Assembly (NCBI GenBank): GCA_945923475.1
Contig: CAMELE010000022.1
Location: 1-34,353 of the forward strand
Direction: 5' to 3'
DNA from: an uncultured Mollicutes bacterium
GTDB taxonomy: Bacteria > Bacillota_I > Bacilli_A > Acholeplasmatales > Anaeroplasmataceae
Length of the DNA: 34,353 nucleotides
In this document: positions 24,104-31,576 of the stretch, one piece after another
Numbering within the stretch: the stretch's first letter is position 1
Layout: each line of letters starts with the position of its first letter
Made by a program: the position numbers and the translations under genes
The notes under the pieces: generated by a model
Seen by the model: the letters and a program-made list of their open reading frames with translations, nothing else
Databases searched by the model: none
Told to the model about the DNA's origin: nothing

Positions 24104-26734
24104 TTAATCCTCATTAAGCTTTGAGACAAACTCACTGCACTTATATAGCTTTAATCTATTAAATTGTGCAATTAAAGCATCTTTATTTTCGACACTCTTA
24201 TTCTCTAATTTAGCTACAACCTTACTTAATATAATACGCTCTACAGCATCATTTATCATAGCCTCTCCATTTGTGAAGCATGAGCAATAAATTCTTACAA
24301 AATCCTCAATTTGACGAGCTATACGATTTCCATATGAAATATTATATGGAGCTAATATTTTTTCAACCTCGGAAATGATTTCACATGAATCAATGTCAAA
24401 ACTAAAGTTGTTTTTCGCACTATTCAAAGCTTTGATAAAATCATCGTATGATAAGTATCTCGGACTCTTTACAGGACCATATTCAGATATTTTCTTTGCA
24501 CGCTTGTTAAAATTCATTGTGTTTGCTCTATCATATACCTTATCACTTATTTCAAATGTTGATTCATCGCGATTGGCAGTACCAATAAACCATACATTTT
24601 TAGGAATCTTAAGAGTGTGACCGTGATATAATTTCTGATACTCTTCAATTTTACCATTATTTGTCCTATAAATTGGTGTATTTAAAAGCTTAATTTCTCT
24701 CTTATCCTCCTCATTTTCCATAAGTGATAAGAAATCACTAAAGTAATACTCAATACGGCTAAGATTCATTTCATCTAAAACTATAAAGGTTATTCTTTCT
24801 TCATTTAATGATGCCTTATATAAAGCTTGAGTAAACTTCTTGGGTGTATATGATTTAGAAAACTCATTATAGTATCCTAAAAGCTCATTCTTATCACGCC
24901 AGGATGATTCTACCTCAACAATTTCACAATTTCCCATCAAAGCCTCAAGGAATATTTTAGGTAAGCTTGTTTTTCCTGTACCAGACATACCTTGAAGAAT
25001 TGATAATTTTGTAGCCCCAAGGCCTGCAATAAAAGTAGCGATGTCTTCAACTGTATATGAAAGATGCAGCCTTGAATCTCGAGCATATTCAACAACAAAA
25101 TTTGCAATCATAGAAAGGGAAGGATTAGTAAGCTGATTTGCCTTACATGAAATTAATTCCTTATTATATGACTTAATACTACTATCTATTTCTGTAAATG
25201 CAGGACATGGATCAAATGAATTTAAGTTTTCATTCATTTCTGCCTTATTTTCATATTTTTCGGAAAGATCTAATTCTTTGTTTGCTTGTTCATTATATAT
25301 TTCATTATTATATGTGAGTTTTTTATATGGGTTCGTAATTATTAAAATCATTAATAATACAACTATTACTATAGTCATATAAATAGTTTGACTAGAAACA
25401 GACATAGAATCAATGCTAACGGGAATCTGTATATTGTAGTTTTCAAGAATAGACTTTATCATTGTAGCATTCATTGATTGAATTATTTCATAGTACTTAC
25501 TAAATAAGCCTACCAATAATACAGCTATTGAATTAAATAGTATTGATGAAATAGATAGCTTATAAAACGCCTTATTTCTAGAGAAAAATGCTGATAGGCT
25601 TAGTACAAGAAATGACGAATCAACAATTAAAATGGTCAAAATAATAAACGCCTGTAATCGATATGAAGTTCCTAATTTCATATAGTCAACAAGAATATCA
25701 TAGCCATTTAGACTTAAAGCTAATTCATCATTATAATAAACAGATAGCATATTAAGCTTCAAGCAGATTAGAGGAATAATAGAAAATACAACTGTATATA
25801 TCAAAATTTCAACAATTGGATAGCGTTTTTTTGTGCTAAGCTTTTGATCAGCTTTAAACAATACTGAAAATATAATATAGACTGCAGAAGCAATTATAAA
25901 TAAAATATAGCTTACTGAATATGCATTTCTTTTTGTTAAATTTAAAACAAATGCAGTTATTTGACCGGATAAAAAATAAAATATGAAGAAGATAAAATTA
26001 TACACCACTAATCTTTTAGTCCATCTTATCATATTTACATTTCCATAATTAGAAATAATCTTTGTAAGTAAAATTAAATCATAAATAATTCCTAAAAATA
26101 AAACTATAAATGTGATAAATGCTGGAATATTTAATGTGGATAAGGCTTGAATTGGTAAATAATTTGTCTTATTCTCATAAAAAAATATTGGAATAAAAAA
26201 TGCTATTATGAAGTATATTATAGAAACGGTTGCAATTACAAGAGCCTTTATATTTTGATTATTACCTATCTTTTCTTTTTTAATGTTTCCATCTTCTTTT
26301 TCTTCGTTTCTATATACAAATATATATGCTAAAACATAATATCCAATTAATAATAAGGAAATGATAAAGCCAAACACTAAACAAAATCTACTAAATCCAG
26401 CACCTAAATCAAAAGATGAAAAAATAATTGTCATAGCAAGTGTACTAATTGATGAAGATAAAGCTCCACCTATAATTAGCTTATGGCGCTTTAGAAAAAA
26501 TAGTAAATAAAATATACTATACAAAAGTATGTTTAAGCCAAAAAAAACCACAGCAAAAAAGCTAGCAATTGTTTCTGGATATTCGACAAGGAAATCAACA
26601 CACCACCAAACATTATTAAAGCCAAATCTTGATTCAAAAGGTATCGATAATGCTAATACCTGCAACAAGGAAATAAATAAAAATACAATAGCATAACAAA
26701 TAAATTGTATTTTATTACTAAAAAAACGCCTCAT
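24104..26734 (-). CDS. Membrane-anchored McrB-type AAA+ ATPase
   Basis: 876 residues. Residues 1-480 contain about twelve hydrophobic helices. A charged linker (about 485-550) leads to an AAA+ domain with Walker A GMSGTGKTS (582-590), Walker B IVLDEMN within the McrB-type signature LDEMNLSRIEYYFSDFLSL (about 653-671), and the sensor segment GTANRDESTFEISDKVYDRA (from about 718). McrB proteins are hexameric GTPases or ATPases that drive an McrC partner; here the motor is tethered to the membrane by a polytopic domain. It is the first gene of the operon AAA+, DUF2357-like, methyltransferase, GH3-like, with gaps of 2, 17 and -8 bases. Start ATG at 26734 behind GGGTGG. Confidence 0.88.
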   Translation of the reverse strand: MRRFFSNKIQFICYAIVFLFISLLQVLALSIPFESRFGFNNVWWCVDFLVEYPETIASFFAVVFFGLNILLYSIFYLLFFLKRHKLIIGGALSSSISTLAMTIIFSSFDLGAGFSRFCLVFGFIISLLLIGYYVLAYIFVYRNEEKEDGNIKKEKIGNNQNIKALVIATVSIIYFIIAFFIPIFFYENKTNYLPIQALSTLNIPAFITFIVLFLGIIYDLILLTKIISNYGNVNMIRWTKRLVVYNFIFFIFYFLSGQITAFVLNLTKRNAYSVSYILFIIASAVYIIFSVLFKADQKLSTKKRYPIVEILIYTVVFSIIPLICLKLNMLSVYYNDELALSLNGYDILVDYMKLGTSYRLQAFIILTILIVDSSFLVLSLSAFFSRNKAFYKLSISSILFNSIAVLLVGLFSKYYEIIQSMNATMIKSILENYNIQIPVSIDSMSVSSQTIYMTIVIVVLLMILIITNPYKKLTYNNEIYNEQANKELDLSEKYENKAEMNENLNSFDPCPAFTEIDSSIKSYNKELISCKANQLTNPSLSMIANFVVEYARDSRLHLSYTVEDIATFIAGLGATKLSILQGMSGTGKTSLPKIFLEALMGNCEIVEVESSWRDKNELLGYYNEFSKSYTPKKFTQALYKASLNEERITFIVLDEMNLSRIEYYFSDFLSLMENEEDKREIKLLNTPIYRTNNGKIEEYQKLYHGHTLKIPKNVWFIGTANRDESTFEISDKVYDRANTMNFNKRAKKISEYGPVKSPRYLSYDDFIKALNSAKNNFSFDIDSCEIISEVEKILAPYNISYGNRIARQIEDFVRIYCSCFTNGEAMINDAVERIILSKVVAKLENKSVENKDALIAQFNRLKLYKCSEFVSKLNED

Positions 26735-26789
26735 AAAACCACCCTAATTCTTCTTTTCTTTAATTTTATAATATCATATTTTTACAACA

Positions 26790-26822
26790 GAAAAAAGTAT
26801 GGAAAAATAATTTCATCCATAC
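26790..26822 (-). terminator. Intrinsic terminator after the tocopherol-cyclase-like gene
   Basis: 7-bp stem GTATGGA / TCCATAC (26797-26803 with 26816-26822) followed on the minus strand by six T. It isolates the AAA+ operon from the dehydrogenase/cyclase pair upstream. Confidence 0.82.
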
Positions 26823-26850
26823 CTACTGTTTTTAGGATTTAAAATAATTG

Positions 26851-27648
26851 TTAATCCCACATCCACTCGCATGAAGATAATGAATCATCTTCTTCTAATA
26901 TTTTTTCATCACCAAAAAATAAAGTATATTTACTAGGAACAGCAATATTTTCTTTAATATACCTTGTCATTTGACCTTTAACAGGTGCAGACAAATTATG
27001 CCCCCCAATTTCATCTACTTTTATATCAAGAGAATATTTCCCTTTTTTTAAGCTTATATGACCGGATAAAAGTTCTTTTATTTTAACCCTATTCCAGGTA
27101 CAAAAATAATATTCCTTATCCTTTGTTTTAATAAAGCATAAAACTCCAATAAAATTAATGCCCCATAAAGGTATTGTAGCAATGGCTAGAGTAATTGCTT
27201 GATTAGGCTTTACAGAATTATACCAAATATATTTTTTAGGGAAATTAACACCACTATCCCCTTCAATATAACCATATCCATTTTCAAATGAATAATTAAC
27301 GTTATTATATTCAATATTTCCACTTAATGTATGATACATTGAATAAATATTATGACGACATTCCATAAAAGGAATATGTGTAAATGGTCCCATAACCTTT
27401 TTTCTAAGTGGATGAAGCTCGCCAAGCTTAATACTACCTATAAATGTTAAATTCTCTTGAATAACATTAAAATCAATACGATTATCATTTATAATATTTA
27501 TTTGATCTACATCTAAAATACTATATGATTTATTTGAAGTAATTAGTTGAATTGTTTTACCTTCATTTGAATTAGCAACAATGATAGCAAAGGAAAAGCC
27601 ATTTTCGCTAATAAATTTATAATATTTACCAAAAAATCTATTTTTCAT
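26851..27648 (-). CDS. Tocopherol cyclase-like protein
   Basis: 265 residues. The pattern resembles the tocopherol-cyclase family (PF14249): FFGKYYKFI near the start, ECRHNIYSMYHTLSGNIEYN in the middle, then GYGYIEGDSGVNFPKKYIWY, which matches the family 'GYiEkDwG.sFPk.YiW' region, with Trp replaced by Ser. Bacterial members outside phototrophs have unknown substrates and are predicted lipocalin-like barrels. It lies 37 bases after an iron alcohol dehydrogenase in the same direction and shares its terminator, so the two form an operon. Confidence 0.8.
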   Translation of the reverse strand: MKNRFFGKYYKFISENGFSFAIIVANSNEGKTIQLITSNKSYSILDVDQINIINDNRIDFNVIQENLTFIGSIKLGELHPLRKKVMGPFTHIPFMECRHNIYSMYHTLSGNIEYNNVNYSFENGYGYIEGDSGVNFPKKYIWYNSVKPNQAITLAIATIPLWGINFIGVLCFIKTKDKEYYFCTWNRVKIKELLSGHISLKKGKYSLDIKVDEIGGHNLSAPVKGQMTRYIKENIAVPSKYTLFFGDEKILEEDDSLSSCEWMWD

Positions 27649-27685
27649 AATCTCAGCCTTCTTTTTAATCTAGATTGTATTAAAT

Positions 27686-28867
27686 CTATTCATTAGCACT
27701 TCTATAGATATTTAACATATCCTCCTCATAAAGAACCTTAGCAGATCCTCTATGGCCACCGGTGGCTCTACTACATGATTTAGCAAGAGAAATCATCTGC
27801 TCTTCTGTTAGATTTATTCCTAATTCTTTAAAATTTGTTGGCATGTTAATTTCACGATAAAAATGCTCTACTGCCTCAATTCCCTTGAGTGCAATTTCTA
27901 AGTCATTACCTTTATCCTCAACATTCATTACATTAATAGCAAATTTTTTAAATCTTGGAAGGCAATTCCTATAAACATACCTTGCCCAGCTTGGCCAAAT
28001 AGCAGCTAATCCAGCACCATGAGCAACATCAAACATACCACTTAGTTCATGCTCAAGGGCATGTGATGCAAAATCATTTCCGCCATTACCACAACCAGTA
28101 AGGCCATTGTGTGATAGGCTTGATGCCCACATTATTTCAGCTCTTGCATCATAGTTTTTAGGATCATCCTTTAATATTAGAGCGTTTTTCATCACTGTTT
28201 TCATTAATCCTTCTGCAATAGCATCTGTTAATTCCATATTTTTTCCAGCTGTAAAATAGCGTTCTTGTGTATGCATCATTATATCGACACATCCACATGC
28301 TGTTTGATAATCAGGCAAAGTCAATGTTAACGTAGGATCCATGATAGCAAATTTAGGACGACATAAATCACTATTGCAGCCTCTTTTTTCTTTCGTTTTA
28401 TCATTAGTTATAACTGAACTATCACTCATTTCACTACCTGCCGCCGCAATAGTTACAACACAACCAATCGGCATAGATGCTAAAGGCTTCCTTGTATGTG
28501 CATAAAAATCCCAAACATCACCATCATTTTTCATTCCATATGCAATTGCTTTGGCCGAATCAATGACACTTCCACCACCAACAGCTAAAATAAAATCAAC
28601 ATTCTCTTCTTTACATAAATCTATTCCTTTATATACTAATGACAATCTAGGGTTAGGCACAACTCCTCCTAACAAAACATAGTTTATACAATTGTCATCT
28701 AAAATGCCTTTAACCTTGTCTAATAGCCCACTCTTGATAACACTATTTTGACCATAATGAACAAGTACCTTTTTAGCGTTATTTCTATTTAAAAGTTCTC
28801 CCAGTTTAGATAAGCTATCCTTACCGAAGCAGACCTCAGTTGGTGCAAAGTAATCAAAATCAAACAT
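27686..28867 (-). CDS. Iron-containing alcohol dehydrogenase (BdhA/YqhD type)
   Basis: 393 residues, normal length for butanol dehydrogenase-like enzymes. The NAD(P)-binding GGGSVIDSAKAIA, metal-ligand segments DIMMHTQERYF, ASHALEHELS and FDVAHGAGLAAIWPSW (one Asp and three His), and the C-terminal TGGHRGSAKVL are present. It should reduce aldehydes to alcohols with NADPH or NADH, for example to recycle cofactor in fermentation. A good sigma-A promoter lies upstream. Start ATG at 28867 behind AAAGGGG. Confidence 0.94.
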   Translation of the reverse strand: MFDFDYFAPTEVCFGKDSLSKLGELLNRNNAKKVLVHYGQNSVIKSGLLDKVKGILDDNCINYVLLGGVVPNPRLSLVYKGIDLCKEENVDFILAVGGGSVIDSAKAIAYGMKNDGDVWDFYAHTRKPLASMPIGCVVTIAAAGSEMSDSSVITNDKTKEKRGCNSDLCRPKFAIMDPTLTLTLPDYQTACGCVDIMMHTQERYFTAGKNMELTDAIAEGLMKTVMKNALILKDDPKNYDARAEIMWASSLSHNGLTGCGNGGNDFASHALEHELSGMFDVAHGAGLAAIWPSWARYVYRNCLPRFKKFAINVMNVEDKGNDLEIALKGIEAVEHFYREINMPTNFKELGINLTEEQMISLAKSCSRATGGHRGSAKVLYEEDMLNIYRSANE

Positions 28868-28907
28868 AAAATTATTCCCCTTTTCTGAACTCTTAGTATC
28901 TGTCTAT

Positions 28908-28936
28908 ATTTTAGCTAAATAATGGTTTAGTTTCAA
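28908..28936 (-). promoter_or_regulatory. Sigma-A promoter of the alcohol dehydrogenase gene
   Basis: On the minus strand TTGAAA (28931-28936), a 17-base spacer and TAAAAT (28908-28913), about 40 bases upstream of the start codon. Confidence 0.65.
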
Positions 28937-28970
28937 CTATTTATATATATTTCAAATATAAATTTTTTTA

Positions 28971-29000
28971 TTTACATCAATAAAAATTTAATGATAAAAT
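28971..29000 (+). promoter_or_regulatory. Possible promoter of the small-gene pair
   Basis: TTTACA (28971-28976), an 18-base spacer and TAAAAT (28995-29000), about 70 bases before the first small gene. Confidence 0.45.
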
Positions 29001-29077
29001 ATTTAAGGAAGATTATCATCTACAATAATATGTCAAAGCATATATTTAGTGTATAACTCTAGAAAAGGAGGAATACT

Positions 29078-29308
29078 ATGAAGCGTGTTTTAAGTGCATG
29101 TTTATATGAAACAATTCATTTTATTTTAGATGAAAGGTTCTCAAAAGATGAAGCTTTATCTAAAGTTTATAATGAACTTCAAAACTATAAGGAACAATTC
29201 AAAGATAAAATTCAAATTTTATCTGAAGAAAAATTAAACGATGGTAGTGTTATACTATTCATAAGAAAAATTGTTTCTGGATATCCAATTGGTGATTATT
29301 TTGAGTAA
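29078..29308 (+). CDS. Small conserved-looking protein, 76 residues
   Basis: 76 residues, with a perfect AAAGGAGG ribosome binding site six bases before the ATG, so it is almost certainly translated. The predicted fold is helix-helix-strand-strand: an N-terminal helix (KRVLSACLYETIHFIL), an amphipathic helix rich in Glu and Lys, then a beta hairpin around NDGSVILFIRKIVSGYPIGDYFE. No signal peptide or membrane helix. I do not recognise the family. The following 49-residue frame begins inside its last codons. Confidence 0.75.
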   Translation: MKRVLSACLYETIHFILDERFSKDEALSKVYNELQNYKEQFKDKIQILSEEKLNDGSVILFIRKIVSGYPIGDYFE

Positions 29309-29450
29309 GGATATACAAGTAATTAGTAATAAAGATATAAGTGAATTAAAAGAAAAGATTAAAAACATCTACAACAATACTGGTATAATTCATGTTGTAG
29401 TAAAGCCCAAAAAGAAACATCCCATTTTTGCGGAATCAAATAAGAAATAA
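29301..29450 (+). CDS. Small basic protein, 49 residues, TTG start overlapping the previous gene
   Basis: The frame begins with TTG at 29301-29303, overlapping the stop of the preceding gene (TTGAGTAA), and runs 49 codons to TAA at 29448-29450. It starts SKDIQVISNKDISELKEKIK and continues with a strand-like GIIHVVVKPKKKHP, ending Lys-rich. The amphipathic pattern and overlap suggest a real, translationally coupled protein. The non-ATG start and small size leave doubt. A weak hairpin with a T run (about 29457-29480) may end transcription. Confidence 0.55.
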   Translation: MSKDIQVISNKDISELKEKIKNIYNNTGIIHVVVKPKKKHPIFAESNKK

Positions 29451-29495
29451 GAAACAATGCCTAATTATGAGGTTTTTTCATAAAAGGTCTTAGTT

Positions 29496-30251
29496 TTATT
29501 TCCTTTTTGCTATTATCATAAATCTATGCTCAGTAGACTCAATATATCCATCATCTTTTAATCGTTTTTCTAGCACTTCAAACTTATCTAGATTATCCTT
29601 AACACTAAAATTAATAAATTCCCATTGGATTATTTTTGCAAAAAATGCAATAGCACCTAAATCAAAAAACTTTATTTTAGGGTAATACTCATTCTTAAAA
29701 ACAATTTCAAATCCTTCATCCTCAAGACTTTTAACCGTTTGATCTAGTGTCATTTTAGGAAATTGAATTTTATGATTCGAGTCAAAAAATGTTGCTAAGT
29801 CATTATTGTTATATGCACCAACCTGCTGAGTAATAAATATACCATTTTCTTTTAGTACTCTTTTAACCTCAGATGGTGAAAATGATTCATGATGATTTAA
29901 AACTATATCATAAAAATCAGTTGGAACATTTATCAATATATCATCCTGTTCGATTGGATAAATCTTAATTCCTAACGGAGCCAGTATTTCTTGGCATAGC
30001 TTAATATTAGGTTTATATGCCTCTGTTACAGATGTTTTTTCATATGGATGCTTAAAGCTTAATAGAAGTTCTCCTCCGCCAGTTCCCATATCTAATATAT
30101 TGTCACTATCTTTAAGATACTCTTTAACAAACGTATTAAAATTCCAAGGGAGTTTCTCTGAACTCCACCTTCCTTTTAAATATGAAAAGTCCCACCCTTT
30201 AAACGCATGTGCTTCTTCATCTAATAAATATTTTATTGTTTCTTCTTTCAT
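29496..30251 (-). CDS. Class I SAM-dependent methyltransferase with attenuator leader
   Basis: 251 residues. Motif I DMGTGGGELLLSF (about 53-65) is clear, with an acidic motif II (TSVTEAYKP), VLNHHESFSPSEVKRVLKENG in the post-II region, and an aromatic N-terminal segment (HAFKGWDFSYLKGRW) typical of this uncharacterised Firmicute family. The substrate is unknown. The upstream region encodes a 15-residue leader peptide with alternative stems, one of which can cover this gene's ribosome binding site (TAAGGAGC at 30261-30268). That is the layout of antibiotic-inducible rRNA methyltransferase genes, so a ribosomal or drug substrate is worth considering. Confidence 0.85.
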   Translation of the reverse strand: MKEETIKYLLDEEAHAFKGWDFSYLKGRWSSEKLPWNFNTFVKEYLKDSDNILDMGTGGGELLLSFKHPYEKTSVTEAYKPNIKLCQEILAPLGIKIYPIEQDDILINVPTDFYDIVLNHHESFSPSEVKRVLKENGIFITQQVGAYNNNDLATFFDSNHKIQFPKMTLDQTVKSLEDEGFEIVFKNEYYPKIKFFDLGAIAFFAKIIQWEFINFSVKDNLDKFEVLEKRLKDDGYIESTEHRFMIIAKRK

Positions 30252-30260
30252 TTTAATTAT

Positions 30261-30354
30261 GCTCCTTATTTTAAATATATTATCTTTTTTGCATTTTAAG
30301 GTGCATAAGCTAACTACATATAACTCGATGCACTAGTTAGCATTTACATGCACC
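30261..30354 (-). promoter_or_regulatory. Alternative stems upstream of the methyltransferase (translational attenuator)
   Basis: Two exclusive folds are visible on the minus strand. Stem 1 pairs ACTCGGTGCA with TGCATCGAGT (10 bp, one G-U). Stem 2 pairs the 3' half of the leader frame, GGTGCAT...GCTAACTA (30354 to 30334), with TAGTTAGC...TGCACC (30316 to 30300). In addition GCACCTTA (30304 to 30297) can pair with TAAGGAGC (30268 to 30261), the methyltransferase ribosome binding site, with one mismatch. Stem 2 would free that site; stem 1 would leave it covered. Confidence 0.6.
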
Positions 30355-30380
30355 GAGTAGTTACCTCGTTTATCAATCAT
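30333..30380 (-). CDS. Leader peptide of the methyltransferase
   Basis: A 15-residue frame, MIDKRGNYSVHVNAN, from ATG at 30378-30380 to TAG at 30333-30335, preceded by AAGGAGAG at seven bases, a better ribosome binding site than that of many genes here. Its coding sequence forms one arm of both alternative stems before the methyltransferase. By analogy with erm, cat and cfr leaders, a ribosome paused on it would change which stem forms. The sequence does not match a leader I know. Confidence 0.65.
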   Translation of the reverse strand: MIDKRGNYSVHVNAN

Positions 30381-30402
30381 ATTAATCTCTCCTTTTTGTT
30401 TC

Positions 30403-30411
30403 ATTATAACA
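30403..30411 (-). promoter_or_regulatory. Extended -10 promoter for leader peptide and methyltransferase
   Basis: On the minus strand TGTTATAAT, an extended -10 element, lies 10 bases before the leader ribosome binding site. TTGACT further upstream is only 12 bases away from it and too close for a normal -35. Confidence 0.6.
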
Positions 30412-30459
30412 AATATTTCTAGTCAAATAAATATTATCCAATCATTTAAACGATAAAAT

Positions 30460-30488
30460 TTTACAAATCTAATAATATATGATATAGT
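30460..30488 (+). promoter_or_regulatory. Sigma-A promoter of yccF
   Basis: TTTACA (30460-30465), a 17-base spacer and TATAGT (30483-30488), followed by AAAGGAGG and the yccF start. Confidence 0.6.
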
Positions 30489-30514
30489 TTAACAAAGGAG
30501 GAAAAGATTTACAT

Positions 30515-30871
30515 ATGAAAACAATTGCAAATATTATTTGGTTTTTGTTCATAGGACTTTGGTCTGCAATCGGCTTTGTTTTAGAAGGAGTTTTATTTTG
30601 TATTACAATTATTGGTATTCCATTTGGAAAACAATTGTTTAAATTCGCACATCTTGTGCTAACTCCATTTGGAAAAACTGTTGATTCTAATTTTGGAGCA
30701 CACCCAATTGCTAATGTTATTTGGATTTTATTAGGTGGATTAATCAACTGTATTGCCTACTATTTTATAGGCGTAATTTTGTGCATTACAATTATAGGTA
30801 TTCCACTAGGAAAGCAAGCATTTAAAATGGGTAAATTAGTTCTAGCTCCATTTGGTGCAAAAGTCAATTAA
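30515..30871 (+). CDS. yccF: YccF-domain inner membrane protein
   Basis: 118 residues made of two tandem YccF repeats. Each has a NxIW...GG/GL helix, a hydrophobic hairpin and the motif CITIIGIP(F/L)GKQ(L/A)FK followed by L(T/A)PFG. Two pairs of membrane segments are expected. The molecular function of the family is not known. Start ATG at 30515 with AAAGGAGG 17 bases upstream, so spacing is longer than usual. It ends in a bidirectional terminator. Confidence 0.92.
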   Translation: MKTIANIIWFLFIGLWSAIGFVLEGVLFCITIIGIPFGKQLFKFAHLVLTPFGKTVDSNFGAHPIANVIWILLGGLINCIAYYFIGVILCITIIGIPLGKQAFKMGKLVLAPFGAKVN

Positions 30872-30875
30872 AAAT

Positions 30876-30900
30876 AAAAAGTCGAGAAATCGACTTTTTT
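30876..30900. terminator. Bidirectional terminator between yccF and a membrane-protein gene
   Basis: Perfect stem AAAAAGTCGA / TCGACTTTTT (30876-30885 with 30890-30899) closed by a GAAA tetraloop, with T runs in both reading directions. Confidence 0.9.
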
Positions 30901-30902
30901 CT

Positions 30903-31235
30903 TTACATAAATATAAATACGTTAGTAATTAGAATTTGAATAATTATTGCCCCAAATAACAGGGTATCAGACACTAAAAGCCATTTAAGAAACGGTTTAT
31001 TAGGAAAAATCAAAATATACACTATATATACAGCTATAGCTGGCAAGCATATTAGCAATTCAATAAACCATGGATATAAAACAAACATTTCTAAATCAGT
31101 CCCGAATCCCCAGCCAGTTTGTATTTGTTCAACAATTGTAATGATTGTGAAAAATAAATGAGCTAAATTACCAATTGCACAACCAATAAATGCTAATGCA
31201 CCTAATGCTGTTTTTAAATCTTTTTTATTATCCAT
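30903..31235 (-). CDS. Small integral membrane protein, function unknown
   Basis: 110 residues with three to four hydrophobic helices (about 8-35, 50-75, 85-108) and a short charged N-terminus, MDNKKDLKT. No recognisable motif. The family was not identified. Convergent with yccF and sharing its terminator. The ribosome binding site is weak. Confidence 0.65.
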   Translation of the reverse strand: MDNKKDLKTALGALAFIGCAIGNLAHLFFTIITIVEQIQTGWGFGTDLEMFVLYPWFIELLICLPAIAVYIVYILIFPNKPFLKWLLVSDTLLFGAIIIQILITNVFIFM

Positions 31236-31349
31236 ATACTGCTTGTATTATTAAATTAGTAAGAATTGTACTAAGATAATAATACTTTCTCCTCGTATAA
31301 TATATTTGTATTAATTATTTAATGATGTTAATACATAAACATCTATTTA

Positions 31350-31371
31350 ATATTCAAGTGATATTGAATAT
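31350..31371. repeat. Inverted repeat left of the IS110 element
   Basis: ATATTCAA / TTGAATAT with a 6-base gap. It may lie at or near the left end of the IS110 element or belong to the original flank. The rest of 31236-31390 shows nothing else. Confidence 0.35.
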
Positions 31372-31394
31372 ATGTTATTATTTCTTTGATAACA

Positions 31395-31558
31395 CTGTAG
31401 ACTATTATGTGTCTCCTTACAGCTTGACTGGTTAAGAAAGGAAATAGCTACAGTTTTAAATTCTATATGGTTATGAGTATGTTACAACACGAAAGTGATT
31501 GGTTCATCAATAACGAGGTAACGTGGATTAGAAATTGTAGGTAGCACCAGTGTTAATC
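31395..31558 (+). ncRNA. Probable IS110 bridge-RNA region
   Basis: The non-coding stretch before an IS110-family transposase is where known elements of the IS621 type encode their bridge RNA. Here it folds well: a hairpin CTGTAGAC...GTC...TACAG (31395-31422), then a closing stem CTACA / TGTAG (31448-31452 with 31536-31540) extended by AATTCTA / TAGAAATT, enclosing GTTAC / GTAAC (31481-31485 with 31518-31522), a CAC-GAAA-GTG tetraloop hairpin (31488-31497) and ATTG / CAAT (31498-31511). Guide loops cannot be assigned without knowing target and donor sites. The call rests on position and fold. Confidence 0.55.
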
Positions 31559-31576
31559 ATGAAAGGACAAGATATT

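Noticed and set aside
30469-30747. 92-codon minus-strand frame opposite yccF
   Set aside because: It is antisense to a clear YccF protein, has a proline/asparagine-rich composition typical of a shadow frame, and lacks a ribosome binding site.
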